Source of the DNA: Arenicola marina
Taxonomy: Eukaryota > Annelida > Polychaeta > Arenicolidae
Reading direction: 5' to 3'
DNA: 64,000 nt
Assembly: GCA_964019135.1 (NCBI GenBank)
Contig: OZ025257.1
Coordinates: 21,932,352 to 21,996,351, forward strand
Shown here: positions 33,311-46,900 of the stretch, one piece after another
Layout: each line of letters opens with the position of its first letter
How positions within the stretch are numbered: position 1 is the first letter of the stretch
Translations under genes and position numbers: made by a program
The notes under the pieces: model-generated
Seen by the model: only the letters and a program-made list of their open reading frames with translations
The model's database searches: none
What the model was told of the DNA's origin: nothing

Positions 33311-34193
33311 CATTATTATCGAACGATAGTGATTGGTTGGCGATAGAGATGGACTGGCGAGAATGCTTGACTAGCGACCCCCCCCCCCCCTCCCCCCTCT
33401 CTTCCAATGTGACGTCCATTGTTCGTTCGGAGTGCGTTATCTTAAGGCGCTTTTATATAGACATATATATATGTATGCGCATGGGCACAAGCCTGCATAA
33501 GCGAGGAAACAGCGCCTGGAGAACTCGCCCGGCCGTGTGGTGCAGAAGCAGGGAACCAGTGATCTGAGCTGAGCAGATCGCCGCTTGCTTGTCACTCCCC
33601 CTTCCTCATGGAGATGTATGGCGACTTTCTTATCCTCGACACTTCGTGCTCTTATATATAGCTGCCTGCTGAAGAAAGAGCAACACGACGTGTTGATAAA
33701 GTACCACGTGTCAAGTCGATTGTTTACGTTGTGCTACGGTTTCCATGGGAATACACCTAAGGTGCTTTAACGGGAGAGAGCGGAGCGCGATATTTCCGTC
33801 GACGCCGAGATAGCGGTCTGTACTGTGTACAGCGGCCGTCTTCAATCCTGCAGTATTTCGTACTTCATACGCTATCTTCACTTACTGTACAGAATGATGT
33901 AGCGGAGAGGTCATGCCTTCTGTATCTGTGTATGATATCTATCTGTTTATCTAAAATATCTGTTCCTCTCGAGGCAGTCGTTCATTGAAACTGATATGGG
34001 ACGGTGGAACTGACCAGTGTTTTCACTGAAATCGCAATACGGTTGGTTGCGCAGGTATCCTATTAAACTGTGCTGGTGGAGTCTTCGACCGAGAAGAAGG
34101 ATGACATAAAGTGAGGTCGGCTACATTTTATAACAACTTGACCCCGTGGAGATCTGGATGAACTTTTAGGAATATGAAATGTTGCGTTATTTT

Positions 34194-34199
34194 AATAAA
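34194..34199 (+). terminator. Candidate RSPRY1 polyadenylation signal
   Basis: AATAAA within TTTTAATAAATATTTT, about 1.8 kb after the stop codon. Confidence 0.35.
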
Positions 34200-36104
34200 T
34201 ATTTTTATGTTCTGGCAGGGTGAACTGTCTCGTCCGCTGTATATCGTTGCATACGTAGATACTATTGACACCAGACTAAGGTGGTTAACTGCTTATGACA
34301 GCTGGGAATAGATGTGGACATCAGCTGATTGAGTATACGAATTATTCACACACACCAGCCTGTAACATACGTCCAGCAAGTCTTCTTGTTGATTAGTCGC
34401 AAGTGGTGACTCAGCATTTCTGTCCTGGGTGGCAATTATGACCCGCTGGTTTCGATACAAGCAAATATAAGGGGCATACGGAAATGGCTTCTTAATATTG
34501 CTCTCTGCCCTTTAATAATCCCCACATAAAGTTGTCCAAATATTCGGCTGCTTAGATCAAAATTAGTAAACTTATTTCGGCTGATTTCCAGAGCATGGTC
34601 AGATAACATTTGGCTTTGTCTCTACCCCAAAGCGTATTAGCGGTAGTGATTCCGGTAACCATCAAGCCAACAGATCGGTTATAGCATTCAGTATTCTTCA
34701 CTAAATTTTGTGTAGCTTCTACAGTGATTCATTATTGTTTCATTGTCATAGATATGTTGACCTAACAATTTACTTTAAGTGGCCTGATAATGAATTACGT
34801 ATAATGTTTATTTGTTATGTTTAAAAATTTATCACTGTTATAATAGCAGCTTTTACGCAGAATCATCATAGAGTTATGCGGCGAAACGGTGATACTGGAA
34901 TGTCTTTATGGGTGGGGTGTGATAGCTCTGTGCCTGGGTGAGGTATGAACGCATTAATGTAGCTTTTCAGTGTTTTTCTGTTTTTGTTTTTGTCACTTAT
35001 GATACTCATCTTCCCTCCGGTCATTTCTCTCCTGGTGCAATAAAACTCCCGACATTCACATCGCTCAGCTGTCAGCATGGACATCGTTTTTCACATGCCC
35101 ATTCATATTCTCTTTGTTCATTATCGTAAGATATGTTGCCGGTAATTCGAAAGGATAGCGGTGTTGGTAATTAATTCCAAGATATTTTGAATGTATCTCT
35201 GGGGTGTTCAGCCAAGGATTTGTATACGCCAGTTGGTTTAGGGTCTCGATGGCACTTCTATCATAACGGCAACAGATTTATCTTCGTATTGTTACAATAC
35301 GTATGTCTTAGTAATCCTGGTTATCTTGCCGGATGGTGGCCTCTTTGTAGGGCATTCCAACAGGTTTTGGAGCATGGTATTGGGGCAGTCAGTAGGCGGC
35401 GCTCCCAGTATTTCATTGCAGAATCTTTTTTTGCCAGGTTTATGACTGCCAAGTAAAGATATTTAACCCGCCACGTATGAGAAATTGCATCCACTATAGG
35501 ATAACACTTACTTTGATTTAAAGTGCTCTTACAAATTCGAGTTAAGTGAAATAATCTGTCTCTGATTTGATGAGTTTTAGGTCTGTGATATATCTACCCC
35601 ATACCGTTTCACTGCTTTGAAACTGGGCCAAATAAATATAACGTCATTGTGCAAACATGCAAACAATTTCATATATTTCCCATTGTGTCTGAAGCGTTCT
35701 TTTTCCCTCTTTGTTGAATCTGTTCCTCGAACCAACTGGTATAATATCACTGGTAAGCAGCAAATTACGCGCATAGATAAATCATTTGTAAACGCCACTG
35801 TAATCATTAGATTGTTTCGTTCTATGTGAGTATGTACCATACGGAGTAACAAATATCCCACCCATCACTGAACAATCATTGTCACATATTCATCGTTATG
35901 TATGTCTCAGCTGTGTACTTATTGTATAATAAATGAATTGCTACGTTTTAAGGTTCATAGTTTCTCTGGTTGTTTTCTTGGACGCTCCTCATTTTACGTT
36001 CTCTTCACCCTTGATGGGGGACGGGGGTGCGATGTGGGAATCTGCACATTATGACCTGATAATTCATCAATTTCCAAAGGCTACAAGCTTCACGTTTACA
36101 TCCA
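34200..36104. other. Intergenic region, nothing recognised
   Basis: AT-rich, non-repetitive sequence with short open frames on both strands and no recognisable protein motif, RNA gene or element ends. Confidence 0.5.
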
Positions 36105-39100
36105 TGCTAGGGTTTCAAGCTTCACGTTAGTTCACGTCCCCGCTACCGTTCCATGCTTCACGTTAGTTCACATCCCCGCTACCGTTCCATGCTTTACGTT
36201 AGTTCACATCCCCGCTACCGTTCCATGCTTCACGTTAGTTCACATCCCCGCTACCGTTCCATGCTGCACGTTAGTTGACATCCCCGCTACCGTTCCATGC
36301 TTCACGTTAGTTCACATCCCCGGTACCGTTCCATGCTTCACGTTAGTTCACATCTCCGCTACCGTTCCATGCTTTACGTTAGTTCACATCCCCGCTACCG
36401 TTCCATGCTTCACGTTAGTTCATATCCCCGCTACCGTTCCATGCTTCACGTTAGTTCACATCCCCACTATACCGTTCCATGCTTCACGTTAGTTCACATC
36501 CCCACTATACCGTTCCATGCTTCACGTTAGTTCACATCCCTGCTACCGTTCCGTGCTTCACGTTACTTCACGTCCCTGCAACCATACCATGCTTCACGTT
36601 AGTTCACATCCCCACTACCGTTCCATGCTTCACGTTAGTTCACATCCCCGCTACCGTTTCATGCTTCACGTTAGTTCACATCCCCGCTACCGTTCCATGG
36701 TTCACGTTAGTTCACATCGCCACTATACCGTTCCATGCTTCACGTTAGTTCACATTCCCGCTACCGTTCCACGCTTCACGTTAGTTCACATCCCTGCTAC
36801 CGTTCCATCCTTTACGTTAGTTCACATCCCCGCTACCGTTCCATGCTTCACGTTTGTTCACATCCCCGCTACCGTTCCAAGCTCAACGTTAGTTCACATC
36901 CCCGCTACCGTTCTATGCTTCACGTTAGTTCACATGCCCGCTACCGTTCCATGCTTCACGTTAGTTCACATCCCCGCTACCGTTCCATGCTTCACGTTAG
37001 TTCACATCCCCGCTACCATTCTATGCTTTACGTTACTTCGCATCCCTGCTACCGTCCGATGTTTTACGTTAATTCACATCCCAGCTATACCGTTCCATGC
37101 TCCACGTTAGTTCACATCCCCGCTACCATTCTATGCTTTACGTTACTTCGCATCCCTGCTACCGTCCGATGTTTTACGTTAATTCACATCCCAGCTATAC
37201 CGTTCCATGCTCCACGTTAGTTCACATCCCCGCTACCATTCTATGCTTTACGTTACTTCGCATCCCTGCTACCGTCCGATGTTTTACGTTAATTCACATC
37301 CCAGCTATACCGTTCCATGCTCCACGTTAGTTCACATCCCCGCTACCGTTCCATGCTTCACGTTAGTTCACATCCCCGCTACCGTTCCATGCTTCACGTT
37401 AGTTCACATCCCCGCTACCATTCTATGCTTTACGTTACTTCGCATCCCTGCTACCGTCCGATGTTTTACGTTAATTCACATCCCAGCTATACCGTTCCAT
37501 GCTCCACGTTAGTTCACATCCCCGCTACCATTCTATGCTTTACGTTACTTCGCATCCCTGCTACCGTCCGATGTTTTACGTTAATTCACATCCCAGCTAT
37601 ACCGTTCCATGCTCCACGTTAGTTCACATCCCCGCTACCGTTCCATGCTTCACGTTAGTTCACATCCCCGCTACCGTTCCATGCTTCACGTTAGTTCACA
37701 TCCCCGCTACCGTTCCATGCTTTACGTTAGTTCACATCCCCGCTACCATTCCATGCTTTACGTTAGTTCACATCCCCGCTACCGTTCCATGCTATACGTT
37801 AGTTCACATCCCCGCTACCATTCCATGCTTCACGTTAGTTCACATCCCCGCTACCATTCCATGCTTCACGTTAGTTCACATCGCCACTATACCGTTCCAT
37901 GCTTCACGTTAGTTCACATTCCCGCTACCGTTCCACGCTTCACGTTAGTTCACATCCCTGCTACCGTTCCATGCTTTACGTTAGTTCACATCCCCGCTAC
38001 CGTTCCATGCTTCACGTTAGTTCACATCCCCGCTACCGTTCCAAGCTTAACGTTAGTTCACATCCCCGCTACCGTTCTATGCTTCACGTTAGTTCACATG
38101 CCCGCTACCGTTCCATGCTTCACGTTAGTTCACATCCCCGCTACCGTTCCATGCTTCACGTTAGTTCACATCCCCGCTACCATTCTATGCTTTACGTTAC
38201 TTCGCATCCCTGCTACCGTCCGATGTTTTACGTTAATTCACATCCCAGCTATACCGTTCCATGCTCCACGTTAGTTCACATCCCCGCTACCATTCTATGC
38301 TTTACGTTACTTCGCATCCCTGCTACCGTCCGATGTTTTACGTTAATTCACATCCCAGCTATACCGTTCCATGCTCCACGTTAGTTCACATCCCCGCTAC
38401 CGTTCCATGCTTCACGTTAGTTCACATCCCCGCTACCGTTCCATGCTTCACGTTAGTTCACATCCCCGCTACCGGTCCATGCTTCACGTTAGTTCACATC
38501 CCCGCTACCGTTCCATGCTTCACGTTAGTTCACATCCCCGCTACCGTTCCATGCTTTACGTTAGTTCACATCCCCGCTACCATTCCATGCGTTACGTTAG
38601 TTCACATCCCCGCTACCGTTCCATGCTATACGTTAGTTCACATCCCCGCTACCATTCCATGCTTTACGTTAGTTCACATCCCCGCTACAGTTCCATGCTT
38701 CACGTTAGTTCACATCCCCGCTACCGTTCCATGCTTTACGTTAGTTCACATCCCTGCTACCGTTCCATGCTTCACGTTTGTTCACATCCCCGCTACCGTT
38801 CCAAGCTTTACGTTAGTTCACATCCCCGCTACCGTTTCATGCTTCACGTTAGTTCACATCCCCGCTACCGTTCCATGCTTCACGTTAGTTCACATCGCCA
38901 CTATACCGTTCCATGCTTCACGTTAGTTCACATTCCCGCTACCGTTCCAAGCTTCACGTTAGTTCACATCCCCGCTACCGTTCCATGCTTTACGTTAGTT
39001 CACATCCCTGCTACCGTTCCATGCTTCACGTTTGTTCACATCCCCGCTACCGTTCCAAGCTCAACGTTAGTTCACATCCCCGCTACCGTTCTATGCTTCA

Positions 39101-42100
39101 CGTTAGTTCACATCCCCGCTACCGTTCCATGCTTCACGTTAGTTCACATCCCCGCTACCGTTCCATGCTTCACGTTAGTTCACATCCCCGCTACCATTCT
39201 ATGCTTTACGTTACTTCGCATCCCTGCTACCGTCCGATGTTTTACGTTAATTCACATCCCAGCTATACCGTTCCATGCTCCACGTTAGTTCATATCCCCG
39301 CTACCATTCTATGCTTTACGTTACTTCGCATCCCTGCTACCGTCCGATGTTTTACGTTAATTCACATCCCAGCTATACCGTTCCATGCTCCACGTTAGTT
39401 CACATCCCCGCTACCGTTCCATGCTTCACGTTAGTTCACATCCCCGCTACCGTTCCATGCTTCACGTTAGTTCACATCCCCGCTACCGTTCCATGCTTCA
39501 CGTTAGTTCACATCCCCGCTACCGTTCCATGCTTCACGTTAGTTCACATCCCCGCTACCGTTCCATGCTTTACGTTAGTTCACATCCCCGCTACCATTCC
39601 ATGCGTTACGTTAGTTCACATCCCCGCTACCGTTCCATGCTATACGTTAGTTCACATCCCCGCTACCATTCCATGCTTTACGTTAGTTCACATCCCCGCT
39701 ACAGTTCCATGCTTCACGTTAGTTCACATCCCCGCTACCATTCCATGCTTTACATTAGTTCACATCCCCACTATACCGTTCCATGCTTTACGTTAGTTCA
39801 CATCCCCTCTACCGTTCCATGCTTTACGTTAGTTCACATCCCCGCTACCGTTCCATGCTTTACGTTAGTTCACATCCCCGCTACCGTTCCATGCTTCACG
39901 TTAGTTCACATCCCCGCTACCATTCCATGCTTTACGTTAGTTCACATCCCCGCTACCGTTCCATGCTTCACGTTAGTTCACATCCCCGCTACCATTCCAT
40001 GCTTTACGTTAGTTCACATCCCCGCTACCGTTCCATGCTTCACGTTAGTTCACATCCCCGCTACCATTCCATGCTTTACGTTAGTTCACATCCCCGCTAC
40101 CGTTCCATGCTTTACGTTAGTTCACATCCCCGCTACCGTTCCATGCTTCACGTTAGTTCACATCCCCACTATACCGTTCCATGCTTCACGTTAGTTCACA
40201 TCCCCACTATACCGTTCCATGCTTCACGTTACTTCACATCCCCGCTACCGTTCCATGCTTCACGTTAGTTCACATCCCCGCTACCATTCCATGCTTTACG
40301 TTAGTTCACATCCCCGCTACCGTTCCATGCTTCACGTTAGTTCACATCCCCGCTACCGTTCCATGCTTTACGTTAGTTCACATCCCCGCTACCGTTCCAT
40401 GCTTCACGTTAGTTCACATCCCCGCTACCATTCCATGCTTTACGTTAGTTCACATCCCCGCTAACGTTCCATGCTTTACGTTAGTTCACATCCCCGCTAC
40501 CGTTCCATGCTTTACGTTAGTTCACATCCCCGCTACCATTCCATGCTTTACGTTAGTTCACATCCCCGCTACCATTCCATGCTTTACGTTAGTTCACATC
40601 CCCGCTACCGTTCCATGCTTTACGTTAGTTCACATCCCCTCTACCGTTCCATGCTTTACGTTAGTTCACATCCCCGCTACCGTTCCATGCTTCACGTTAG
40701 TTCACATCCCTGCTACCGTTCCATGCTTCACGGTACTTCACGTCCCTGCAACCATTCCATGCTTCACGTTAGTTCACATCCCCACTACCGTTCCATGCTT
40801 CACGTTAGTTCACATCCCCGCTACCGTTTCATGCTTCACGTTAGTTCACATCCCCGCTACCGTTCCATGCTTCACGTTAGTTCACATCGCCACTATACCG
40901 TTCCATGCTTCACGTTAGTTCACATTCCCGCTACCGTTCCAAGCTTCACGTTAGTTCACATCCCCGCTACCGTTCCATGCTTTACGTTAGTTCACATCCC
41001 TGCTACCGTTCCATGCTTCACGTTTGTTCACATCCCCGCTACCGTTCCAAGCTTAACGTTAGTTCACATCCCCGCTACCGTTCTATGCTTCACGTTAGTT
41101 CACATCCCCGCTACCGTTCCATGCTTCACGTTAGTTCACATCCCCGCTACCGTTCCATGCTTCACGTTAGTTCACATCCCCGCTACCATTCTATGCTTTA
41201 CGTTACTTCGCATCCCTGCTACCGTCCGATGTTTTACGTTAATTCACATCCCAGCTATACCGTTCCATGCTCCACGTTAGTTCATATCCCCGCTACCATT
41301 CTATGCTTTACGTTACTTCGCATCCCTGCTACCGTCCGATGTTTTACGTTAATTCACATCCCAGCTATACCGTTCCATGCTCCACGTTAGTTCACATCCC
41401 CGCTACCGTTCCATGCTTCACGTTAGTTCACATCCCCGCTACCGTTCCATGCTTTACGTTAGTTCACATCCCCGCTACCGTTCCATGCTTCACGTTAGTT
41501 CACATCCCCGCTACCATTCCATGCTTTACGTTAGTTCACATCCCCGCTACGGTTCCATGCTTTACGTTAGTTCACATCCCCACTACCGTTCCATGCTTTA
41601 CGTTAGTTCACATCCCCGCTACCGTTCCATGCTTCACGTTAGTTCACATCCCTGCTACCGTTCCATGCTTCACGTTACTTCACGTCCCTGCAACCATTCC
41701 ATGCTTCACGTTAGTTCACATCGCCACTATACCGTTCCATGCTTCACGTTAGTTCACATTCCCGCTACCGTTCCAAGCTTCACGTTAGTTCACATCCCTG
41801 CTACCGTTCCATGCTTTACGTTAGTTCACATCCCCGCTACCGTTCCATGCTTCACGTTAGTTCACATCCCCGCTACCGTTCTATGCTTCACGTTAGTTCA
41901 CATCCCCGCTACCGTTCCATGCTTCACGTTAGTTCACATCCCCGCTACCGTTCCATGCTTCACGTTAGTTCACATCCCCACTACCGTCCCATGCTTCACG
42001 TTAGTTCACATCCCCGCTACCGTTCCATGCTTCACGTTAGTTCACATCCCCGCTACCGTTCCATGCTTCACGTTAAATTAGTTCACGTCCCCGCTACCGT

Positions 42101-42345
42101 TCCATGCTTCACGTTAGTTCACATCCCCGCTACCGTTCCATGCTTCACGTTAGTTCACATTCCGCTACCATTCTATGCTTTACGTTACTTCGCATCCCTG
42201 CTACCGTCCGATGTTTTACGTTAATTCACATCCCAGCTATACCGTTCCATGCTCCACGTTAATTCACATCCCAGCTATACCGTTCCATGCTCCATGTTAG
42301 TTCACGTCCCTGCTCCCGTTCCAAGCTTCACGTTAGTTTACATCG
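36105..42345 (+). repeat. 36-bp minisatellite, about 170 copies, with higher-order repeats
   Basis: The unit is CACGTTAGTTCACATCCCCG followed by CTACCGTTCCATGCTT, 36 bp. Variants include TTTACGTT, CCATTCC, and a two-base-longer form with CCACTATACCG. A 110-bp composite of three variant units (ACCATTCTATGC, ACTTCGCATCCCTG, CCCAGCTATACC) recurs about a dozen times between 37015 and 42250. Larger blocks repeat at offsets of 1,164, 1,014 and 1,992 bp. Because 36 is divisible by three, two frames read as 12-residue repeats for up to 300 codons. These break at each longer unit and are not taken as genes. Confidence 0.97.
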
Positions 42346-43840
42346 CAAAAAATAGCCCCCCCCCCCCCCAACGAAGAAACCAGCGACGCCAGAGCTAATC
42401 AGAGCTGTGCCTAAATATGAAACTTTGGATGTGAGCGATGTTTATGTGATTATAAATGTGTCCTGGTTTTCGGACATGTGCACCGAGCGCCACTCGGGCG
42501 AACGTAGCCGCAAGATGGCAGCACAATCCTACTTAACATGCGCTTTCACCGCGGCGCATAAGGTAAAATCAGAATGCGTGTCAGCCAGCCATGTCGATTG
42601 CAAACTGAATTTGGTTGCGAAATAATGCATCACATCTCGAGGTTTAGTTGTAATTAGGTAAATTAGATTTAATCTGATGAGATAATACGCAACTTTGCGA
42701 CTTCAAGGGCAATTTCGTGAATAATTGTCACAAAAGAAACAGGCTATAGTTTACCATAGGCCAACACGGAATAATATATATAGTATATTGCTATTAAACT
42801 GCGAATATCAATCGAATAAAATGTCCAATGTCTTCATACAAGCTTTCGGCATTTATATAATACAATTAGGAAAAGTAAATATCCTGAACTATATATATAT
42901 GGGGGGGGGGGGGGGCAAGGGGGGTTCGTGTTCCCCGATCACGATGAATTAAGAAGGATAACTCCCAGTATACATAGCTAGGAAGGATGGATATAGGATA
43001 TAAATTGACGATTTCACGATTCACGGTTATTTAACATTAAAATTCCCCGTTCCCGATTAACGAAAATCCTTGACTATGATCACGACGGTCGGCTAATACC
43101 CCATTTTCAAAAGAGTTAATATCGCAACTTTCCAAAAAATCCGTCAAACACGAATACACTGTCCATTATTAGTTCTATTGTAAAACAGTGCGCGTAAGTA
43201 ATATGTATATATCGGTTGATCGAAATTGCACAAATTTGTAAGACATATGCACGTAATTAATTATAATGACATAGATGACGCATTTACAAGAACAAAAGAG
43301 GCGTTCGGTATACTAGCTGTGGTTGGCATCCTTCCGTCTGCGGAAAGACGATGGATCTACAGCTTTGTTTTGGCTTAAGTTGTACGATTTGCATCGCGGC
43401 ATTTGCGCTTATGACTGAGTAAGCCTATCTGGGACCGACATAGCTTACCGCGGTTGTCACATCGGTGACCTGTCGATAGGTCTTGGTTTGTCAGTGCTTG
43501 CTGGTGGGCGCCTAGATTGGAGTGCGAGTGATACTGTAGTAACATGGTAACATTGGTACTGTACATGGTAACATTGGTACTGTAGTAACATGGTGAAAGA
43601 ACACTTTGGTGTCCTTTTGAATTTGCAGCTCTTTTATCTGTTATATACCATGAGTCCATAAGTTATCATCGACAATGACTGAATTAAACGGTGCCCCTGT
43701 ACAATTATTTTGTAGGGCTAAACAAGTTTCTTAACTAGCCGACGTACCGCAGTGATCGCCGTGGTTTACATTCATGAGTCATCGACAATTTCCGTGAATA
43801 ATTTCGTGCGTCTCCGTCATATTCGAAACCCGCATCTAGG
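42346..43840. other. Intergenic region between the 36-bp array and PPP4R1
   Basis: It contains a C run at about 42356-42369, a G run at about 42901-42915, and a three-copy ACATGGTAACATTGGTACTG repeat at about 43540-43590. Apart from the retroelement relic listed separately, nothing is recognised. Confidence 0.45.
43378..43475 (-). mobile_element. Possible non-LTR retrotransposon 3' coding relic
   Basis: The minus strand encodes GHRCDNRGKLCRSQIGLLSH followed by KRKCR. A Cys/His motif of the form C..C.S.IGL.SH...C is common at the C-terminus of endonuclease/reverse-transcriptase polyproteins of non-LTR elements. No upstream reverse transcriptase segment is seen, so it would be a truncated relic. 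It could be chance. Confidence 0.35.
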
Positions 43841-43917
43841 TCAACCAATGACGTCGCTTCTTCCTCGCACCATTGACCAATCAACATGGAGTTTGGAAAA
43901 GTCATGGTCATTCCAAT
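43841..43917 (+). promoter_or_regulatory. PPP4R1 core promoter with two CCAAT boxes and a CRE-like site
   Basis: CCAAT boxes at 43845-43849 and 43877-43881, 32 bp apart, fit NF-Y sites. TGACGTCG at 43849-43856 is one base from a cAMP response element. ATATGGCGG overlapping the start codon is a YY1-type motif. There is no TATA box. This is the usual make-up of a housekeeping promoter; function is inferred. Confidence 0.55.
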
Positions 43918-46900
43918 ATGGCGGGTAGGTGTCTCCTCCATTTACTAGCATGATTTTACGAATTTTGCGTCGAATGTGCAGTGTTTAACTATATATTTAT
44001 TATTTTTAGATATTGAATTCTATGGAGTGGGTTCCGAGGATACTCTTGAATCCGGTAGGTGGTTTGTTTTGTTGTAAATGATCCTTAAATCTCGCGTGTT
44101 TTTGTTTTTGCAAATTTCGAAATTTGCTGGAGAAAACACCGCAGAATCCCTGCTTATTTGACTATGTTCTCCTGTGAGAATCCCTCAGAAAGTATGTCCA
44201 ATTTATTCCTTATAGTCTAGAGATGCGTTTGGTAGCATTTTCAGTGCCTGGTACGCTTTGGTGTGAAAGAAACATGCCCTAGAAATTAGGTCGGAGTGAG
44301 GACGAAAATAGATGATTTGAATAAAGCGTGCGCCACAGGTCACGTGATCGGGGGCTTCCCTCTCTGTGACCTTCAGTCTCGTTGGGACTTGGCACCCAAT
44401 CAATCCATTTCCACCCTTTTTTTCGCGGATTTTTCAAAACGTAAACATTAGTACTTAACTTCCAACGTACGAAGACTGCTCTATAGATGTATTCTACACA
44501 TTTATTAGCCCGAAGAGACCAGGAGACCCCCCTCATTTCCTTGTTTTGTTTAGGTACTGCCAGTGCAAACAAAGCCTCCGAGAAAATGGGTCAAGCTCCG
44601 CGTGCTTTTGTTGAGATAGAGCCTAGGGCAAGGGACAGTCTCGCACTTCTCCATTTATCGCTCTTGTGTCTATCGCGTACTATTTCCCGCGGCGCGAGAA
44701 ACATTTCCATCAGCGGATTAAAAGTAATACGTAGTATTTTATGGGTAAATGGGGGTGATTTGTGGAGAAAAATAATGCATTCAAGTTCTTGCTGTGTCCA
44801 CTTCTGCATAAAGCAGACAGGGAGACAAAGGAAAATGGCCACCTTGGCAGAGCTGTCCTGGCTTTCTCTTCACTACCTAATACTTGTAGTATAGGCTATA
44901 TCCTACACAGGCTCATATTTGGGGAGGTTTCTTCTGAAAGCTAAATGTATAACTGTCTCATTCAATAACTTATTCAATTTGTTACAATGCAAAGGATAGA
45001 TAAGAACTTACCAAATATATTAAAGCTGATAATTTATTTTCAAGTCCCTTTAGATTATGTTGTATGTAAATGTAAGCCAAGTCAGATTTAGGTTATATAG
45101 AAAATCATTTCAATGTCTAATATTCTATTATATTAATGTAGAGATAATATAAATGATGTATTCTTATATATCTATAAAAAAGTTAACTTATGACATTAAA
45201 TATAAGCTAAGTCAGATTAAGCTTATATATAGAAATTATTTCAGTATCTAATATTTTATTATATTAATGTAGAGATAATATAGATAATGTATTCTTATAT
45301 ATCTATAAAATAGTAAACTTATATTTTAAATAGCTAAAGTTTTATATATATTTTAAATAGCTAAAGTTTTATATATATTTTAAATAGCTAAAGTTTTATA
45401 TATATTTTAAATAGCTAAAGTTTTATATATATTTTAAATAGCTAAAGTTTTATATATATTTTAAATAGCTAAAGTTTTATATATATTTCAAATCTATCAT
45501 TAAATTACTTTTGTAATATACAGAAGTTAAAATGTATAATTATATAAGGATTCAGTTATATCAATATATTTAAAGTTGCATGTCTAGTTCATTCCAGCCA
45601 AAACTAAGCCCAGACGAAATTTTTTCTTAAAAATTTGCTGAAAACTTGTTTGTTCCATTCCATAAATTCAGAAACCTGATAAACCTCACCGTTTCGGCTT
45701 TGGTGTGGCAAACGTATCTATTCCGCGACATCACAGCACTCTGTCACAGCACTGCTACTTATAACAAAGCATCGCAAAGAATACAAACTGATGACGTTTA
45801 CCACTGAAATGAAAACTTGTGGTAAATTGATATCATGGGCAAGGCCAAGAGACACTATTTGGCAGTCTGGCATGGGTGGAGTATACATAAAATCAATCTT
45901 AAATGATTCAAGAACTGATTGTTATTTGTATTTTGACCTCTTTAGTTTTGGTGGGAAAGAGCTCGACATGCAAATTTAAATTTATGACTTATTTAAGTTA
46001 ATTAATATATATTAATTATATATAAGTTATATAAATTTGATCTATGCTTAAAGTTGCATGTCAAGCTCTTTCCCGCAAAAACTAGAGGTCAAAATACAAA
46101 TAACAATCAATCCTTGAATGATTCAAGATTTCTTTTGTCTATGCTCCACGCATATCAGACTGCCAAATAGAGTCTCTTAGCTTTGACCATGATATCAATT
46201 TACCACAAGTTTTCATTTTAGTGGTAAATGTCATGACTTTGTGTGCTTCGCAAGGCTTTGTTATAAGTAACAATGCAGAGACAACAAAGTTCTGTGGTGT
46301 CCAGGGATAGACACGTTTGCCACATCACAGCAGAAAACGGCTATGTTTATCAGGTTTCTGAATTTATAAATTGAAACTATCAATTTTTTTGCATATTTTG
46401 ATGTAAATTTTGCCTGGGCTTAGTTTTGGCGGGAAAGAGCTTGATATGCAACTTTAATGCATACCTATTACCGGTACTTTATTAATTTGATACTAATACT
46501 AGTTTTAGTAGTTGTTGCATCTATTTTAATCAATAATAAATAAAGATTTTAACTTTGGATAAATGTTCATCAGGTAAAGTTGCAATGACTTTTTTTATAT
46601 TTATAAAATTTCTTAGGCAGTTAAGAGTTAACATTGGTTAATCCAGGTATAGGTGTATATCAACAGGTTATTATTGTAAAACATTTAGCTTATTATTCTC
46701 ATAAATTTCCCTGTATACATTGTCCGTTTATAATATAGCTCCCTGTTCAAAAAGGGTTTTGGCATGCATAAAATACTTTTAAATGTCTTGATTATGTGAC
46801 TGTCGTTATCGTGACTTCAGCTGACATGTGGGCCTGTTATTTAGACAATCCTTGATATGTCAATGCTGTCCTGAATAAGTGGGTGAAGGGAGCCAGATAT

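Larger units (their letters stand above)
32403..34199 (+). other. RSPRY1: Probable RSPRY1 3' untranslated region and flank
   Basis: No other exon is seen after the TAG. The first good AATAAA on the plus strand is at 34194-34199, which would give a 3' UTR of about 1.8 kb containing a 32-bp minisatellite. C runs occur at about 32452-32463 and 33379-33390. Confidence 0.45.

Noticed and set aside
32618-33419. Minus-strand frames of 221 and 231 codons with ANHASASRYRQPI repeats
   Set aside because: They arise from the 32-bp array in the RSPRY1 3' flank; two frames are open for the same reason.
36297-42224. Many overlapping plus-strand frames of 77-305 codons with 12-residue repeats (MLHVSSHPRYRS type)
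   Set aside because: They are the 36-bp minisatellite read in two frames. Each ends where a unit two bases longer shifts the frame, and neither has a promoter, signal or unique flanking sequence.
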